The notes: a model not told the origin generated them from the letters alone. DNA of 64,000 bases from CAVZCK01 sp963798805 (GCA_963798805.1 CAWCVC010000002.1:868001-932000), one strand, 5' to 3'. Counted from the stretch's first letter, positions 1 to 7,481 are shown. Numbers and translations are program-made.

Positions 1-2
1 GC

Positions 3-890
3 CAAGCCTGCCACGTCTGGCTGCCTGGAGCCACATCCGGCGAAATGAACCTGACCTCGATGAATGGCGAGCGCCGCATGCGCCTCACCGAGCGCTATAT
101 GGACCCGCCCGGCCAGGCCATGCCGGACTGCCTGATCGCAGCGCGCATCGCCAATAACATGGAGCGGGTGCTCCGCGAGACCGGCGATGCCAAATATGCC
201 GATCAGTTCAAGGGCTTCGACTGGAAGACCGAAGAGGACGCCTTCATGGATGGCTACAACAAGAACGCCAAGGGCGGCGAGTTCGTCACCTATGACCGGC
301 TGCGGGCCATGGGAACGAACGGTTTCCAGGAGCCGGCGACCGCCTTCCAGGATAGCAAGATCGTCGGCACCAAACGGCTCTATACGGATGGCAAGTTCGG
401 TACCAAGGACGGCAAGGCGACGTTCTTCGAAGCCGAATGGCGCGGCCTGGAAGCGCCGGGCAAGGAGGAACAGAAGGAGAAATTCAAGTTTCTCATCAAT
501 AATGGTCGCGCCAATCAGGTCTGGCAATCTGCCTATCTCGATGTCGAGGAAGAGCTGGTGATGGACCGCTGGCCCTACACCTTCATCGAGATGAACCCGG
601 ACGATATGACCTCGCTTAGTGTTAAGCAGGGCGATCTCGTGGAGGTCTGGAACGACACCGGTTCGACGCAGGCTATGGTCTACCCGACCAGGACCGCCCG
701 CAAAGGCGAGACTTTCATGCTGTTCGGCTATCCGACCGGCGTGCAGGGCAACGTCATCAATGGCGACGGCGTGAATGAGCTCGTCATCCCGAACTACAAA
801 CAAACCTGGGCCAATATCCGCAAAATCTCGGATGCGCCTGAAGGCGTGAAGCATCTTACCTTCAAGTCTCAGGAATATTCCACTTCCTGA
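3..890 (+). CDS. aioA: Arsenite oxidase large subunit, C-terminal part (5' end outside window)
   Basis: The reading frame is open from base 3, so the gene begins upstream of the window; 295 codons plus stop are visible. The product resembles the C-terminal third of the molybdopterin-containing arsenite oxidase large subunit (DMSO-reductase superfamily), which oxidises arsenite to arsenate in the periplasm with the Rieske subunit AioB. Family-like stretches are LINNGRANQVWQSAY, EMNPDDM, GDLVEVWND, FMLFGYPTGVQGN and NYKQTWANIRKI, belonging to the C-terminal molybdopterin-dinucleotide-binding barrel. The Mo-ligand and iron-sulfur regions lie outside. Another oxidoreductase of the same superfamily cannot be fully excluded. 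No cytochrome or molybdenum-cofactor gene follows; the next gene is a broken padR. Confidence 0.72.
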   Translation, partial: QACHVWLPGATSGEMNLTSMNGERRMRLTERYMDPPGQAMPDCLIAARIANNMERVLRETGDAKYADQFKGFDWKTEEDAFMDGYNKNAKGGEFVTYDRLRAMGTNGFQEPATAFQDSKIVGTKRLYTDGKFGTKDGKATFFEAEWRGLEAPGKEEQKEKFKFLINNGRANQVWQSAYLDVEEELVMDRWPYTFIEMNPDDMTSLSVKQGDLVEVWNDTGSTQAMVYPTRTARKGETFMLFGYPTGVQGNVINGDGVNELVIPNYKQTWANIRKISDAPEGVKHLTFKSQEYSTS

Positions 891-991
891 CGCACTTGCC
901 GCCGGACTGGAAGCGGTCCGGCGGCGCCGTCCAATCTCCGACACGCCTTTCAGCTTTGCGCGGAAGCTTACACAGCGTGGCCCGATGCATT

Positions 992-1018
992 GAACATCGA
1001 TCGATCGAACATCGATGT
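992..1018. promoter_or_regulatory. Candidate operator: repeats and palindrome upstream of padR
   Basis: GAACATCGAT occurs twice (992-1001 and 1007-1016). CATCGAT at 995-1001 and ATCGATG at 1011-1017 form an inverted repeat, and ACATCGATGT at 1009-1018 is a perfect palindrome. The cluster lies about 100 bp before the padR start in a gene-free spacer. Autoregulation through such a site is known for PadR proteins; that this one is bound is inference. Confidence 0.35.
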
Positions 1019-1118
1019 ATATGATTCACTGATGGCCAAGCCGAAAGCCCTTCCAACCTCCACTCAGAGAGCAGCGCCCGACTATCTCAGCCGGGCCTAT
1101 TGAAACGGCACTATCAAG

Positions 1119-1324
1119 ATGAGCCTTTCAAAGTTCTTCATCCTTTGCGTCCTGTATCATCGCCCGATGCACGGCTACGACATTTCGCGAGAGGTCGAGC
1201 GCACTACGAATGGCTGCTGTTCGCCGACCGAGGGCACGATCTATCCGGTGCTGCGCGAATTCGAAGAAGGCGGCTACGTGATCTCAGAGGCACAGATCGT
1301 CTCCGGGCGGGAGCGCAAGGTTTA
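1119..1324 (+). pseudogene. PadR-family regulator, N-terminal half (split by insertion)
   Basis: This encodes the first 68 residues of a PadR winged-helix transcriptional regulator (…LCVLYHRPMHGYDISREV…GTIYPVLREFEEGGYV…GRERKV). The frame is cut at 1324/1325 by a mobile element whose first bases create a TAG stop (1323-1325). The missing half lies at 4291-4462. Joining 1119-1324 to 4291-4462 gives one open frame of 378 nt, 125 residues, reading …RERKVYTQTDKGRQAF…, a normal PadR continuation and length. PadR proteins usually repress a neighbouring transporter or detoxification gene; the target here is unknown. The 68-residue remnant keeps most of the winged helix but lacks the dimerisation helix, so it is probably inactive. 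Confidence 0.85.
1316..1324. repeat. 9-bp target-site duplication, left copy
   Basis: CAAGGTTTA at 1316-1324 is repeated exactly at 4282-4290, immediately outside the two ends of the insertion in padR. Eight to nine bp is the usual duplication for IS256-family transposition. Confidence 0.85.
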
Positions 1325-1366
1325 GAGCTATGCGTAAATCTTGGTGACGGTCTGGCTGGAACTTGA

Positions 1367-2620
1367 TCAGGCGGCGTTTTGGCGGCCGGCTTCAATGCCG
1401 TCGGTAAATTTGACGCCTGTTATCAGCTTTGGCAACTGGTTCTGGCCGTCGAGGCGTCGCCACGAGCTTTGCGCGGTCTGGATCATCTTGAACACCATGA
1501 TCATGCCTGTGTCGTGCGAGAGGCAGCCTTTCGCGCGTGTCGTCCGATGACGGACGGTCGCGAAGGTGCTCTCGATCGGATTGCTGGTGCGGATGTGCTT
1601 CCAATGCTCGGCAGGGAAGTCGTAGAACGCCAGCAGCGCTTCCCGATCCTTGGCGAGGCAGGTTGCGGCCTTGTCGTATTTGGCTTCGTACTTGGCGAGG
1701 AATCGGCCGAAGGCTTTCTCCGCGTCGGCGCGCCCCTCGGCCATCCAAATCTCCTTGAGATCTGCCTTAGCCTTGGACTGCACCGATTTCGGCAGTTTGT
1801 TCAGCACGTTCATGGTTTTATGGACCCAGCAGCGTTGCTGCCGCGTTGAGCCGAACTCTTCCTCTAGCGCTTTCCAAAAGCCGAGCGCACCATCACCGAT
1901 AGCCAGTTTTGGCGGGACGGCGAGACCGCGAGCTTTGAGATCAGTGAGCAGCTCGCGCCAGGATTGGGCACTTTCGCGATAGCCCACATGAAAGCCGATC
2001 AGTTCCTTCCTGCCCTCCGGTGTCGCGCCGATCAGAACGAGTATGCACTGTTTGTCCGGCTCCATGCGCGCCTGGAGATAGACGCCGTCCGCCCAGATAT
2101 AAACATAGCGGCGCGCCGAGAGGTCGCGTTTCTTCCAGCGCTCGAACTCGTCCTGCCAGCCCGCCTTCAGCCGCGCAAGCACAGCCGGCGAGAGGTTCGG
2201 TGCATCCTTGCCGAGCAAAGCGGCGAGCGCCTCCTGCATGTCGCCGCTCGAAATGCCGCACAGATACAAGATCGGCAGAAGCGCATCGAGGCTTTTTGTC
2301 CGCCGAGCATAAGGCGGCAGAAGCGTCGAGGAAAACCGGATGCGCTCACCATCCGCACCGCCGCGATCCCGGACGCGCGGCTGACGCACCGCCACTGGCC
2401 CGATGCCGGTCTGGATTGCCCGTTCCGGCATATACCCGTGACGAACCAGACGCCGCCGGCCATCATCCGTCGTCAGGTGCGCATGAGCCGCAAGCGCCTC
2501 GGCAATCTCGGCTTCAACTGCTTGCGCCAGCAAGGCACGCGCTCCATTGCGCAGGACCTCGGTCAGCGGATCGGCGACCTCGCCCGGTCGGCGCAAGGTG
2601 ACGATTTTATTCTCTTCCAT
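1367..2620 (-). CDS. IS256-family (mutator-type) transposase
   Basis: A 417-residue DDE transposase that cuts and pastes or replicates its own element. The catalytic acidic residues are visible in the family contexts YIWADGVYLQ, LAIGDGALGFW and SNPIESTFATVRHRT; the last is the signature around the glutamate. RCWVHKTMNVL is also typical of IS256 transposases. Full length with no internal stop, so probably functional. The stop codon lies 42 bp inside the element's outer end. Only about 70 bp separate the start codon from the inner inverted-repeat segment at 2693-2702. Because the right terminal repeat appears split by IS110, this copy may be unable to move even though its transposase is intact. 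Confidence 0.93.
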   Translation of the reverse strand: MEENKIVTLRRPGEVADPLTEVLRNGARALLAQAVEAEIAEALAAHAHLTTDDGRRRLVRHGYMPERAIQTGIGPVAVRQPRVRDRGGADGERIRFSSTLLPPYARRTKSLDALLPILYLCGISSGDMQEALAALLGKDAPNLSPAVLARLKAGWQDEFERWKKRDLSARRYVYIWADGVYLQARMEPDKQCILVLIGATPEGRKELIGFHVGYRESAQSWRELLTDLKARGLAVPPKLAIGDGALGFWKALEEEFGSTRQQRCWVHKTMNVLNKLPKSVQSKAKADLKEIWMAEGRADAEKAFGRFLAKYEAKYDKAATCLAKDREALLAFYDFPAEHWKHIRTSNPIESTFATVRHRTTRAKGCLSHDTGMIMVFKMIQTAQSSWRRLDGQNQLPKLITGVKFTDGIEAGRQNAA

Positions 2621-2702
2621 GGCGTATCAATCCTTGTTTGGATATGTGGCTGGCTCACACCGCCACTGATACGCCGCCTTCCTTTCCCAACCCCGTCACC
2701 AA

Positions 2703-3021
2703 CTCACATGGGGGTTTGAGGTTCAAGGAATTTCGGATCTACCTCACTGAAGACCTCCGCTGTTGTGTCGCATCCAGGGCCTGAGCTCGCTTGCATGATC
2801 CGAGCCGTTTCCAGATCGTTTCAAACTCACATGCGGTCGCCGTTCCTAACGGCAGCACCATGATCCCGCTTGCGGCGGTCTGAGCTCAGGAGGACGGGAC
2901 CATTCTTTGCTCCGGCTTTTCAAGCCATGTTGGTGAGCGGTTCGTCCACCTGGATCCGCCAAGACTGATCAGGTCCTGGTGGATTGCGGAAATCTGAACA
3001 GCGACGAGCGGCTGTGGTGAT
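2703..3021 (-). ncRNA. Candidate bridge-RNA region of the IS110-type element
   Basis: This 319-bp non-coding stretch follows the IS110-type transposase. Seen in sequence: AACTCACATG at the element's right junction (2701-2710) recurs exactly at 2824-2833. TTGGTGA of the split IS256 repeat recurs at 2930-2936, followed by GCGG (target has CGG). Two short perfect hairpins are present, CCGTT-CCT-AACGG (2840-2852) and GGCTT-TTC-AAGCC (2914-2926). Known for the family: IS110-group recombinases use a bridge RNA with a target-binding loop followed by a donor-binding loop, and the IS1111 subgroup encodes it in the 3' non-coding end. On the minus strand the target-like match comes first and the donor-like match second, the expected order. 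RNA expression and folding are inference. Confidence 0.4.
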
Positions 3022-4185
3022 TTAAGCGGTTTTCAGAATGGCGCCTTCGATCACGACACCAGCGGTTACATACTTCCAGAGGGCAACCAGCAATTTCCGT
3101 GCAAGCGCTATGATCGCCGTTTTGCGAAAGCGGCCGCCATTGCGTGCGACACGTTCGTGGAACCAGCGGGTCAGCGTCGTATCCGGTTGATGCCGTAGCC
3201 ACAACCAGGCGAGCTGGATCATTGTCGTTCGCAACCGGGAATTTCCTGCCTTGGAAACCCCTTGCTCTCTCGCTACTGAACCACTTTGCCACGGCGTTGG
3301 CGCCAATCCGGCATAGGCAGCGACCTGCCTTCGGTTGTCGAAGCGCCGGAATAACCCTTCCAGACAGAGCACCGCCGTGAACTCTGGCCCCATGCCTTTC
3401 AACGCCAGCAACATCGGTGCTGGAGACGGCGTATCATTTTGCGAACCTGCAAGCAGCGCGTCCCGTTCGGCCTCCACCGCCGCGATCTGTTTCAAAAGCA
3501 ATTCGAGCCGGTCAAGTTCTCGGCTGATTTGGGCTTTCAGGTAATTCGGCAGCGGCCGGCCATCCCCTGTCTTGAGGTCTTCCAGTCGTTTGCGACGGTC
3601 GCTATGTAACGGCTCGTACACAACCCCTTGTGAGAACAGCAGTCCCTTGATGCGGTTGACGTGCTCGATCCGTTCGGCTGTCAGTGTGCTGCGCTCGCGG
3701 CAGAGCCGGCGACGATCTTCCTCCTCTGGTGTCGGTACTCTTACCATCGCACAAACCCTTGGTTCGCCACGTTTGTACGCCAACAACGTCCGCAGCAGCG
3801 CCTCGCCATCGATACGGTCGGTCTTGGCCCGCCGGAGCCGGCGCGATACCGCAATCGAGGCTGCGTCGACAACATGGCTTTCGACGCCTTCGTTCACCAG
3901 CACGCGGTGGACCCAGAAACCGTCCAGCCCAGCCTCCTGAATGGCGATCAGGGGAAATGTCTGCCCCGCACGCGCACAGGCTTTCTCCTTCAGTTGCGAA
4001 AAGCGCATTAACAATCCGGCGATGTCCCCGCACGGCACTGAATGCTTTGACATTTTCCCAGCACCCCCTGGAGACAACGATGTGACGATCCAGGTCGAAC
4101 GGCTGAGTTCTATCGACACGAAGACCGCGCCAAGATTCGTACGAATAGTAGACTGATCTTCACAACGATGAAGCGGGGTGTGCAT
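3022..4185 (-). CDS. IS110-family transposase (IS1111-type)
   Basis: A 387-residue recombinase with an N-terminal DEDD/RuvC-like domain (FVSIELSRSTW…IQEAGLDGFW…AKTDRIDGEAL) and a C-terminal Transposase_20 domain. The latter carries the serine motif region (LKGMGPEFTAV…QVAAYAGLAPTPW…GVSKAGNSRLRTTM). The usual first Asp appears as Glu in SIELS, as in some rhizobial relatives. The ATG at 4185 is chosen because GGAGG lies about 8 nt upstream; an in-frame ATG at 4284 would lie outside the element. The frame is intact. It reads in the same direction as the IS256 transposase. Confidence 0.9.
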   Translation of the reverse strand: MHTPLHRCEDQSTIRTNLGAVFVSIELSRSTWIVTSLSPGGAGKMSKHSVPCGDIAGLLMRFSQLKEKACARAGQTFPLIAIQEAGLDGFWVHRVLVNEGVESHVVDAASIAVSRRLRRAKTDRIDGEALLRTLLAYKRGEPRVCAMVRVPTPEEEDRRRLCRERSTLTAERIEHVNRIKGLLFSQGVVYEPLHSDRRKRLEDLKTGDGRPLPNYLKAQISRELDRLELLLKQIAAVEAERDALLAGSQNDTPSPAPMLLALKGMGPEFTAVLCLEGLFRRFDNRRQVAAYAGLAPTPWQSGSVAREQGVSKAGNSRLRTTMIQLAWLWLRHQPDTTLTRWFHERVARNGGRFRKTAIIALARKLLVALWKYVTAGVVIEGAILKTA

Positions 4186-4281
4186 GCTTGTCGCCTCCAG
4201 GGATTTGGTTTCAGGCAGTCTCAGCCTGCCAGAACGTCGGATCTTTGACCGCTTCCCCATAGGATCTTTGCCGCATAGCTC

Positions 4282-4290
4282 CAAGGTTTA
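4282..4290. repeat. 9-bp target-site duplication, right copy
   Basis: Second copy of CAAGGTTTA (first at 1316-1324), directly after the element's right inverted repeat. Removing 1325-4290 restores the padR frame. Confidence 0.85.
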
Positions 4291-4462
4291 TACGCAGACC
4301 GACAAGGGACGGCAGGCGTTCAAGGTGGCTGTCGACGCCTGGATGGAAATCACGAACTGTCTTGTCGCCTCGGGCCGTGTGGTCGAGCGTGGAGCGGGAT
4401 CCGAGCCACGCTGCTGCTCGTGTTTCTTTTTTGCCGCCATACCTCAATGGTCTAGGTATTAA
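4291..4462 (+). pseudogene. PadR-family regulator, C-terminal half
   Basis: This holds the remaining 57 codons of the split padR, reading …YTQTDKGRQAFKVAVDAWMEITN…, the typical end of the winged helix and start of the dimerisation helix. It has no start codon of its own in an appropriate place and is separated from its promoter by the insertion, so it is probably dead. The frame joins exactly to the 1119-1324 part once the element and one 9-bp repeat are removed. The last ~25 residues (from about VVERGAG on) look unlike a PadR helix, so the 3' end may already have been changed before the insertion. Confidence 0.8.
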
Positions 4463-5335
4463 AGAGAGATTGAAATGGACGAAAACCTACCCATTGCGGC
4501 CCGATCTTCGAAATAAGAATCACCAAAATAATGGTTATTGGTATTAACTTTCGCCATAAAAACTCAGCCAATCTGGGTCAGATCGCCACGATAAGAAGGT
4601 TTTCAACCAAACCAAGAAAACGAGCGAGATCGTTGCTAATTCTAAAACAAAATCAAAGAACGGCTTATCCCTGGCGATTGCACTGCCAAATTCAGCTTTA
4701 ATCGTATCAATTAGGTCGTGGCATGCTGCCTGGTGACGCGATCGTCTCTCAAAATCCCGCCAATATCAAATGGTCATAAGATTACCTCCGCGTATACGAC
4801 AATGCGGCTCGACAAGGATGCGAATCAAATCTGGATATTCGAGTGTGGAAGATGCAAAGAGCAGTATCAAAATCCCCTTACCGTTCCACCGCTCTCACCA
4901 TCGATATTGGCGACATCACCGATATTGGCGGCACCACCGCTACGACTGATCCTTACACCGGAATCGTCGTCATAGCGCGGAAGGTGGCGGGCGCGCGTCA
5001 GCCACCTTTCTTATTTGTAGCCGTCTGAGACCAGACTGCCCTTTGATACGCTCGTGTATGAGCTCCAATTCCGCTTTCGATGCCGCCACTGCAACCGACG
5101 CCGGGGGTTTGAGATCTCGATCTATGACGAGCGCAATCGGGGGATTCTGGCGAAGCGTGATGAGAAACGGGTCATTGTCGAGGGGCGCGAGCGGTGAGGC
5201 CTGTCGGGTCGAAATGATTCTCGACCTACTAATTTACAAGCCTTCTCATGCGGGGTCATTTTCGCTATTTGGAACCTCAGTGGAACCTTTAGCTTCCCTT
5301 TCGATCCTTCTTTCTCGCTAACTCCTTGATTTCAT
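4463..5335. other. Gene-poor, lower-GC stretch between padR and tRNA-Lys
   Basis: About 870 bp without a convincing complete gene. The first 250 bp are clearly richer in A and T than the rest of the window. A 13-codon ORF (4474-4515, MDENLPIAARSSK) follows a purine-rich AGAGAG and may be a truncated gene start. An open frame at 4718-4975 contains IWIFECGRCKEQ, a possible half zinc ribbon, and then turns into low-complexity proline/leucine sequence. An imperfect tandem repeat, CGATATTGGCG-A/G-CA, lies near 4903-4933. The pattern suggests decayed genes at an island edge. Confidence 0.5.
5021..5197 (+). pseudogene. Possible zinc-ribbon protein remnant
   Basis: An open frame ending at TGA 5195-5197 reads …LVYELQFRFRCRHCNRRRGFEISIYDERNRG…, with one CxxC pair and a charged tail. 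It resembles the second half of short zinc-ribbon proteins common in Rhizobiales. There is no ATG; a GTG at 5054 is the only plausible start. No family is identified with certainty. It could be a decayed copy, together with the CxxC-containing frame at 4718-4975. Confidence 0.25.
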
Positions 5336-5411
5336 TGGTGAGCCCAGAAGGATTCGAACCTTCGACCTACTGATTAAAAGTCAGTTGCTCTACCGGCTGA
5401 GCTATGGGCTC
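5336..5411 (-). tRNA. tRNA-Lys (anticodon TTT)
   Basis: On the minus strand a 76-nt cloverleaf begins GAGCCCA at 5411 and ends TGGGCTC-A-CCA at 5336, with CCA encoded. The acceptor stem has 7 perfect pairs, the anticodon arm reads ACTGA-CTTTTAA-TCAGT, and the T arm contains GGTTCGAATCC. The TTT anticodon reads Lys AAA/AAG. Its 3' end faces the accessory region 1-5335, and core genes lie on its 5' side. Confidence 0.95.
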
Positions 5412-5581
5412 TGACTGGGGTGGAAGGCGGGCGGCCAACGTCGGCACGCCCTCTAGCTGGGTGAGACCATAAGTAGAGGGGCGCGGTCCGTCAATAGCGG
5501 CGGACAATCTGTCTGGCGAGGCAGCGGATCATCACGAGGCCGACCTCGCCGCAAGCGCCCAAGCGAATAGCCCTAAGGCGA

Positions 5582-5932
5582 TCACCGTTTCGAACGCCCT
5601 TCCAGCGCGCCGCCCTCGGCCGCGGGGTCCCAGCCGGCGAGCGCTTCGATCTTCTTAGCCAGCTCGAAATCCTTGTCGGTAATGCCGCCAGCCGAATGCG
5701 TCATCAGCCTGACCTCGAGCGAGGCATAGGAGACGTTCAGGTCGGGATGATGCCATGCGACCTCGGCGAGATAGCCGATGGCGTTGGCGAGCATCAGCGT
5801 CTCCGGCCAGTTCCGCGTATTGTAGATCCGGCAAAGGTGGCCGTCCTTGAGGTTCCAACCCGGCAGTCCGCTACTCAATCGCGCGGTAACTTCGTCCGGC
5901 ATGTAGGTTTTTTCGGTCGCTTTTTCAGGCAT
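5582..5932 (-). CDS. phhB: Pterin-4a-carbinolamine dehydratase
   Basis: A 116-residue small cytosolic enzyme that dehydrates 4a-hydroxytetrahydropterin and so recycles tetrahydropterin cofactor after aromatic hydroxylation. The signature EVAWHHPDLNVSY gives the paired active-site histidines, and a third histidine appears in LMTHSAGGITDKDFELA. Length and fold pattern match the PCD/DCoH family. It is followed 43 bp upstream in the transcript order by the folB-like gene, so the two form a small pterin gene pair. No phenylalanine hydroxylase gene is in the window, so its exact substrate supply is not evident; a role with molybdopterin or other pterins is possible. Confidence 0.88.
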   Translation of the reverse strand: MPEKATEKTYMPDEVTARLSSGLPGWNLKDGHLCRIYNTRNWPETLMLANAIGYLAEVAWHHPDLNVSYASLEVRLMTHSAGGITDKDFELAKKIEALAGWDPAAEGGALEGRSKR

Positions 5933-5974
5933 GTCGAACCTCCTCGTTCCGAGCGGCGGGTGGTCGGGCGCGGC

Positions 5975-6415
5975 TCAGCCCGCCACAGACTTGAACCGCT
6001 CGATTTCGACGCCGAGGCTTGCACCCTCCAGCCGGTCAAGCTTTTCCACCTTGACGCGGACCTTGGCGGCGCGCCGATGCGCCAGACATTTGGCGGCGAC
6101 GCGCTCGGCGATCGTCTCCAAGAGGTTGATGTGCCCGCCGCCGATCACCGAATGGATGGCTTTGACAATCAAATCATAGCTGACGACGTGGCTGACATCG
6201 TCATTATTGCCGCGCTGGCGCGAAGGATAGACCCAGACCTCCACCTCGAAGCGCACGCGTTGCTTTGCATGACGCTCCTCCTCGAAGGCACCGATGAAGC
6301 ACGGCAGGACAAGGCCTCGAACGAAGATCTTGTCGAGGGACGCCGCCTGACGCTGTCTTGCCATCCGAGAAGCTGGCGTCGCGGGGCCGTTCTCATCCGT
6401 CAAGTCGGTCTCCAT
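5975..6415 (-). CDS. folB: Dihydroneopterin aldolase (FolB family)
   Basis: A 146-residue protein of the FolB/T-fold family, which cleaves 7,8-dihydroneopterin to 6-hydroxymethyl-dihydropterin and glycolaldehyde in folate synthesis. The core begins at about residue 28 with DKIFVRGLVLPCFIGAFEEER. It continues with VSYDLIVKAIHSVI…HINLLETIAERVA, which holds the family glutamate, and KVRVKVEKLDRLEG. The first ~25 residues are extra and weakly conserved; an internal ATG at 6361 (MARQRQ) is an alternative start. It lies upstream of phhB. folK and folP are not adjacent, so a paralogous role is possible. Confidence 0.82.
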   Translation of the reverse strand: METDLTDENGPATPASRMARQRQAASLDKIFVRGLVLPCFIGAFEEERHAKQRVRFEVEVWVYPSRQRGNNDDVSHVVSYDLIVKAIHSVIGGGHINLLETIAERVAAKCLAHRRAAKVRVKVEKLDRLEGASLGVEIERFKSVAG

Positions 6416-6590
6416 TTATCGCCCGGCAGCGATCCTTTACCGTTCCCGGTGCCGTAAATCCATAGGGTTGAAAGCGCAATTCCCCGCTTTCCAGGGATGA
6501 AAGCTAAATCCCCAATGCGCGGAATCGTTGCGCGAAGCCTCGCTTTTGGCATAAACCGGCGACTGACATTCCGCACGATAGAAGGGATCG

Positions 6591-7481
6591 ATGTCGCTGA
6601 AAAGCATGACCGGATTTGGCCGGGCCGCGGGCCAGGAAGGCGGCGCCGCCTGGATTTGGGAAGTCCGCACGGTGAACAATCGCGGGCTCGATGTCCGGCT
6701 GCGCCTTCCGCAAGGCTACGAGGAGATCGAGCCCCGTCTGCGCGAGGCGATCGCGAAGGCAATCACGCGCGGCAGTTGCGCGGCGAATCTGTCGCTGAAA
6801 GCGCCGCCCGCGGCCGCTGATCTGCGGCTGAATGAGCCTGTGCTCTTGAGATTGGCCGAGCTCGCCGAACGCGCGCGAACGCTCATCCGGCGCGAGCAGC
6901 CGGTGGCGCTCGAAGCGCTGCTTGCCATGAGGGGCGTCATTGAGACCGCCGAGCCGGAACCAGATGCGGAGCGGACGTCGCCCCTGACGGCGGCGCTTCT
7001 CGGCAGCTTCGAGCAAGCGCTCAACGAGGTTCTGGCTGCACGGCAATCGGAGGGCGCGCGCATCAGAAGCATCCTTTCCGACAAGATCACGGAAATCGAG
7101 GCCCTGACGCGGGACGCTGAGACATCGCCGGAGCGGCAGCCCGAGGCGATCGGGGCGCGTTTGCGCCAGCAGCTTGCGCGGCTCCTGTCGGAGAGCACGG
7201 TGCTCGATGAAAATCGGCTGCATCAGGAGGCGGTGCTGATCGCGACGAAAGCCGACATCGAGGAGGAGCTGAAGCGGCTTCATGCGCATGTGGCCGCAGC
7301 GCAGGATCTCATTGAGGACGATGCGCCGGTTGGGCGGAAGCTCGAATTCCTCGCACAGGAATTCCAGCGCGAGGCGAACACTCTGTGCTCGAAATCGAAC
7401 GCCACCGAGATCACGCGGATCGGCCTGCGGCTCAAAACGGCGATCGATCAGTTCCGCGAGCAGGTCCAGAATGTCGAGTGA
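6591..7481 (+). CDS. yicC: YicC/YloC family endoribonuclease
   Basis: A 296-residue cytosolic protein. It starts MSLKSMTGFGRA, the family hallmark, and ends with RIGLRLKTAIDQFREQVQNVE, matching the C-terminal DUF1732 domain (NTLCSKSNATEI). Family members are reported to be RNases that act on small RNAs or in stationary phase. The ATG at 6591 is preceded by GAAGGG. It overlaps gmk by 11 bp, a translational coupling seen in many proteobacteria. Confidence 0.92.
   Translation: MSLKSMTGFGRAAGQEGGAAWIWEVRTVNNRGLDVRLRLPQGYEEIEPRLREAIAKAITRGSCAANLSLKAPPAAADLRLNEPVLLRLAELAERARTLIRREQPVALEALLAMRGVIETAEPEPDAERTSPLTAALLGSFEQALNEVLAARQSEGARIRSILSDKITEIEALTRDAETSPERQPEAIGARLRQQLARLLSESTVLDENRLHQEAVLIATKADIEEELKRLHAHVAAAQDLIEDDAPVGRKLEFLAQEFQREANTLCSKSNATEITRIGLRLKTAIDQFREQVQNVE

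Larger units (their letters stand above)
2703..4271 (-). mobile_element. IS110/IS1111-type element inserted in the IS256 right terminal repeat
   Basis: An element of about 1.57 kb, with ends uncertain by several bases because this family leaves little or no target duplication. It carries an IS110-type transposase on the minus strand (4185 to 3022). There is a short leader (86 bp) and a long trailing non-coding part (319 bp, 2703-3021). A long region downstream of the transposase is the layout of the IS1111 subgroup. Members such as IS4321/IS5075 are known to insert site-specifically into terminal repeats of Tn21-type transposons. The boundaries come from where the IS256 repeat stops matching (2702) and resumes (4272). 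Confidence 0.72.
1325..4281 (-). mobile_element. IS256-family element carrying a nested IS110-type element
   Basis: A 2957-bp insertion in padR. The outer ends are inverted repeats: GAGCTATGCG at 1325-1334 and its complement CGCATAGCTC at 4272-4281. They are flanked by the 9-bp direct repeat CAAGGTTTA. At the left end a second inverted-repeat segment, TTGGTGACGG, starts at 1341, separated from the outer 10-mer by only 6 bp. Its complement CCGTCACCAA lies at 2693-2702, beside the IS256 transposase start, about 1.57 kb from the outer right end. This is what is expected if an IS110-type element landed inside the right terminal repeat of an ordinary ~1.4-kb IS256 element. The length without the nested part (about 1.39 kb) is normal for IS256. 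Confidence 0.8.

Noticed and set aside
1325..2726. IS256 element ending near 2726, with padR target duplication there
   Set aside because: Only CAAGG of the 9-bp repeat is found near 2724, whereas the full 9-bp repeat and the outer 10-bp inverted repeat lie at 4272-4290.
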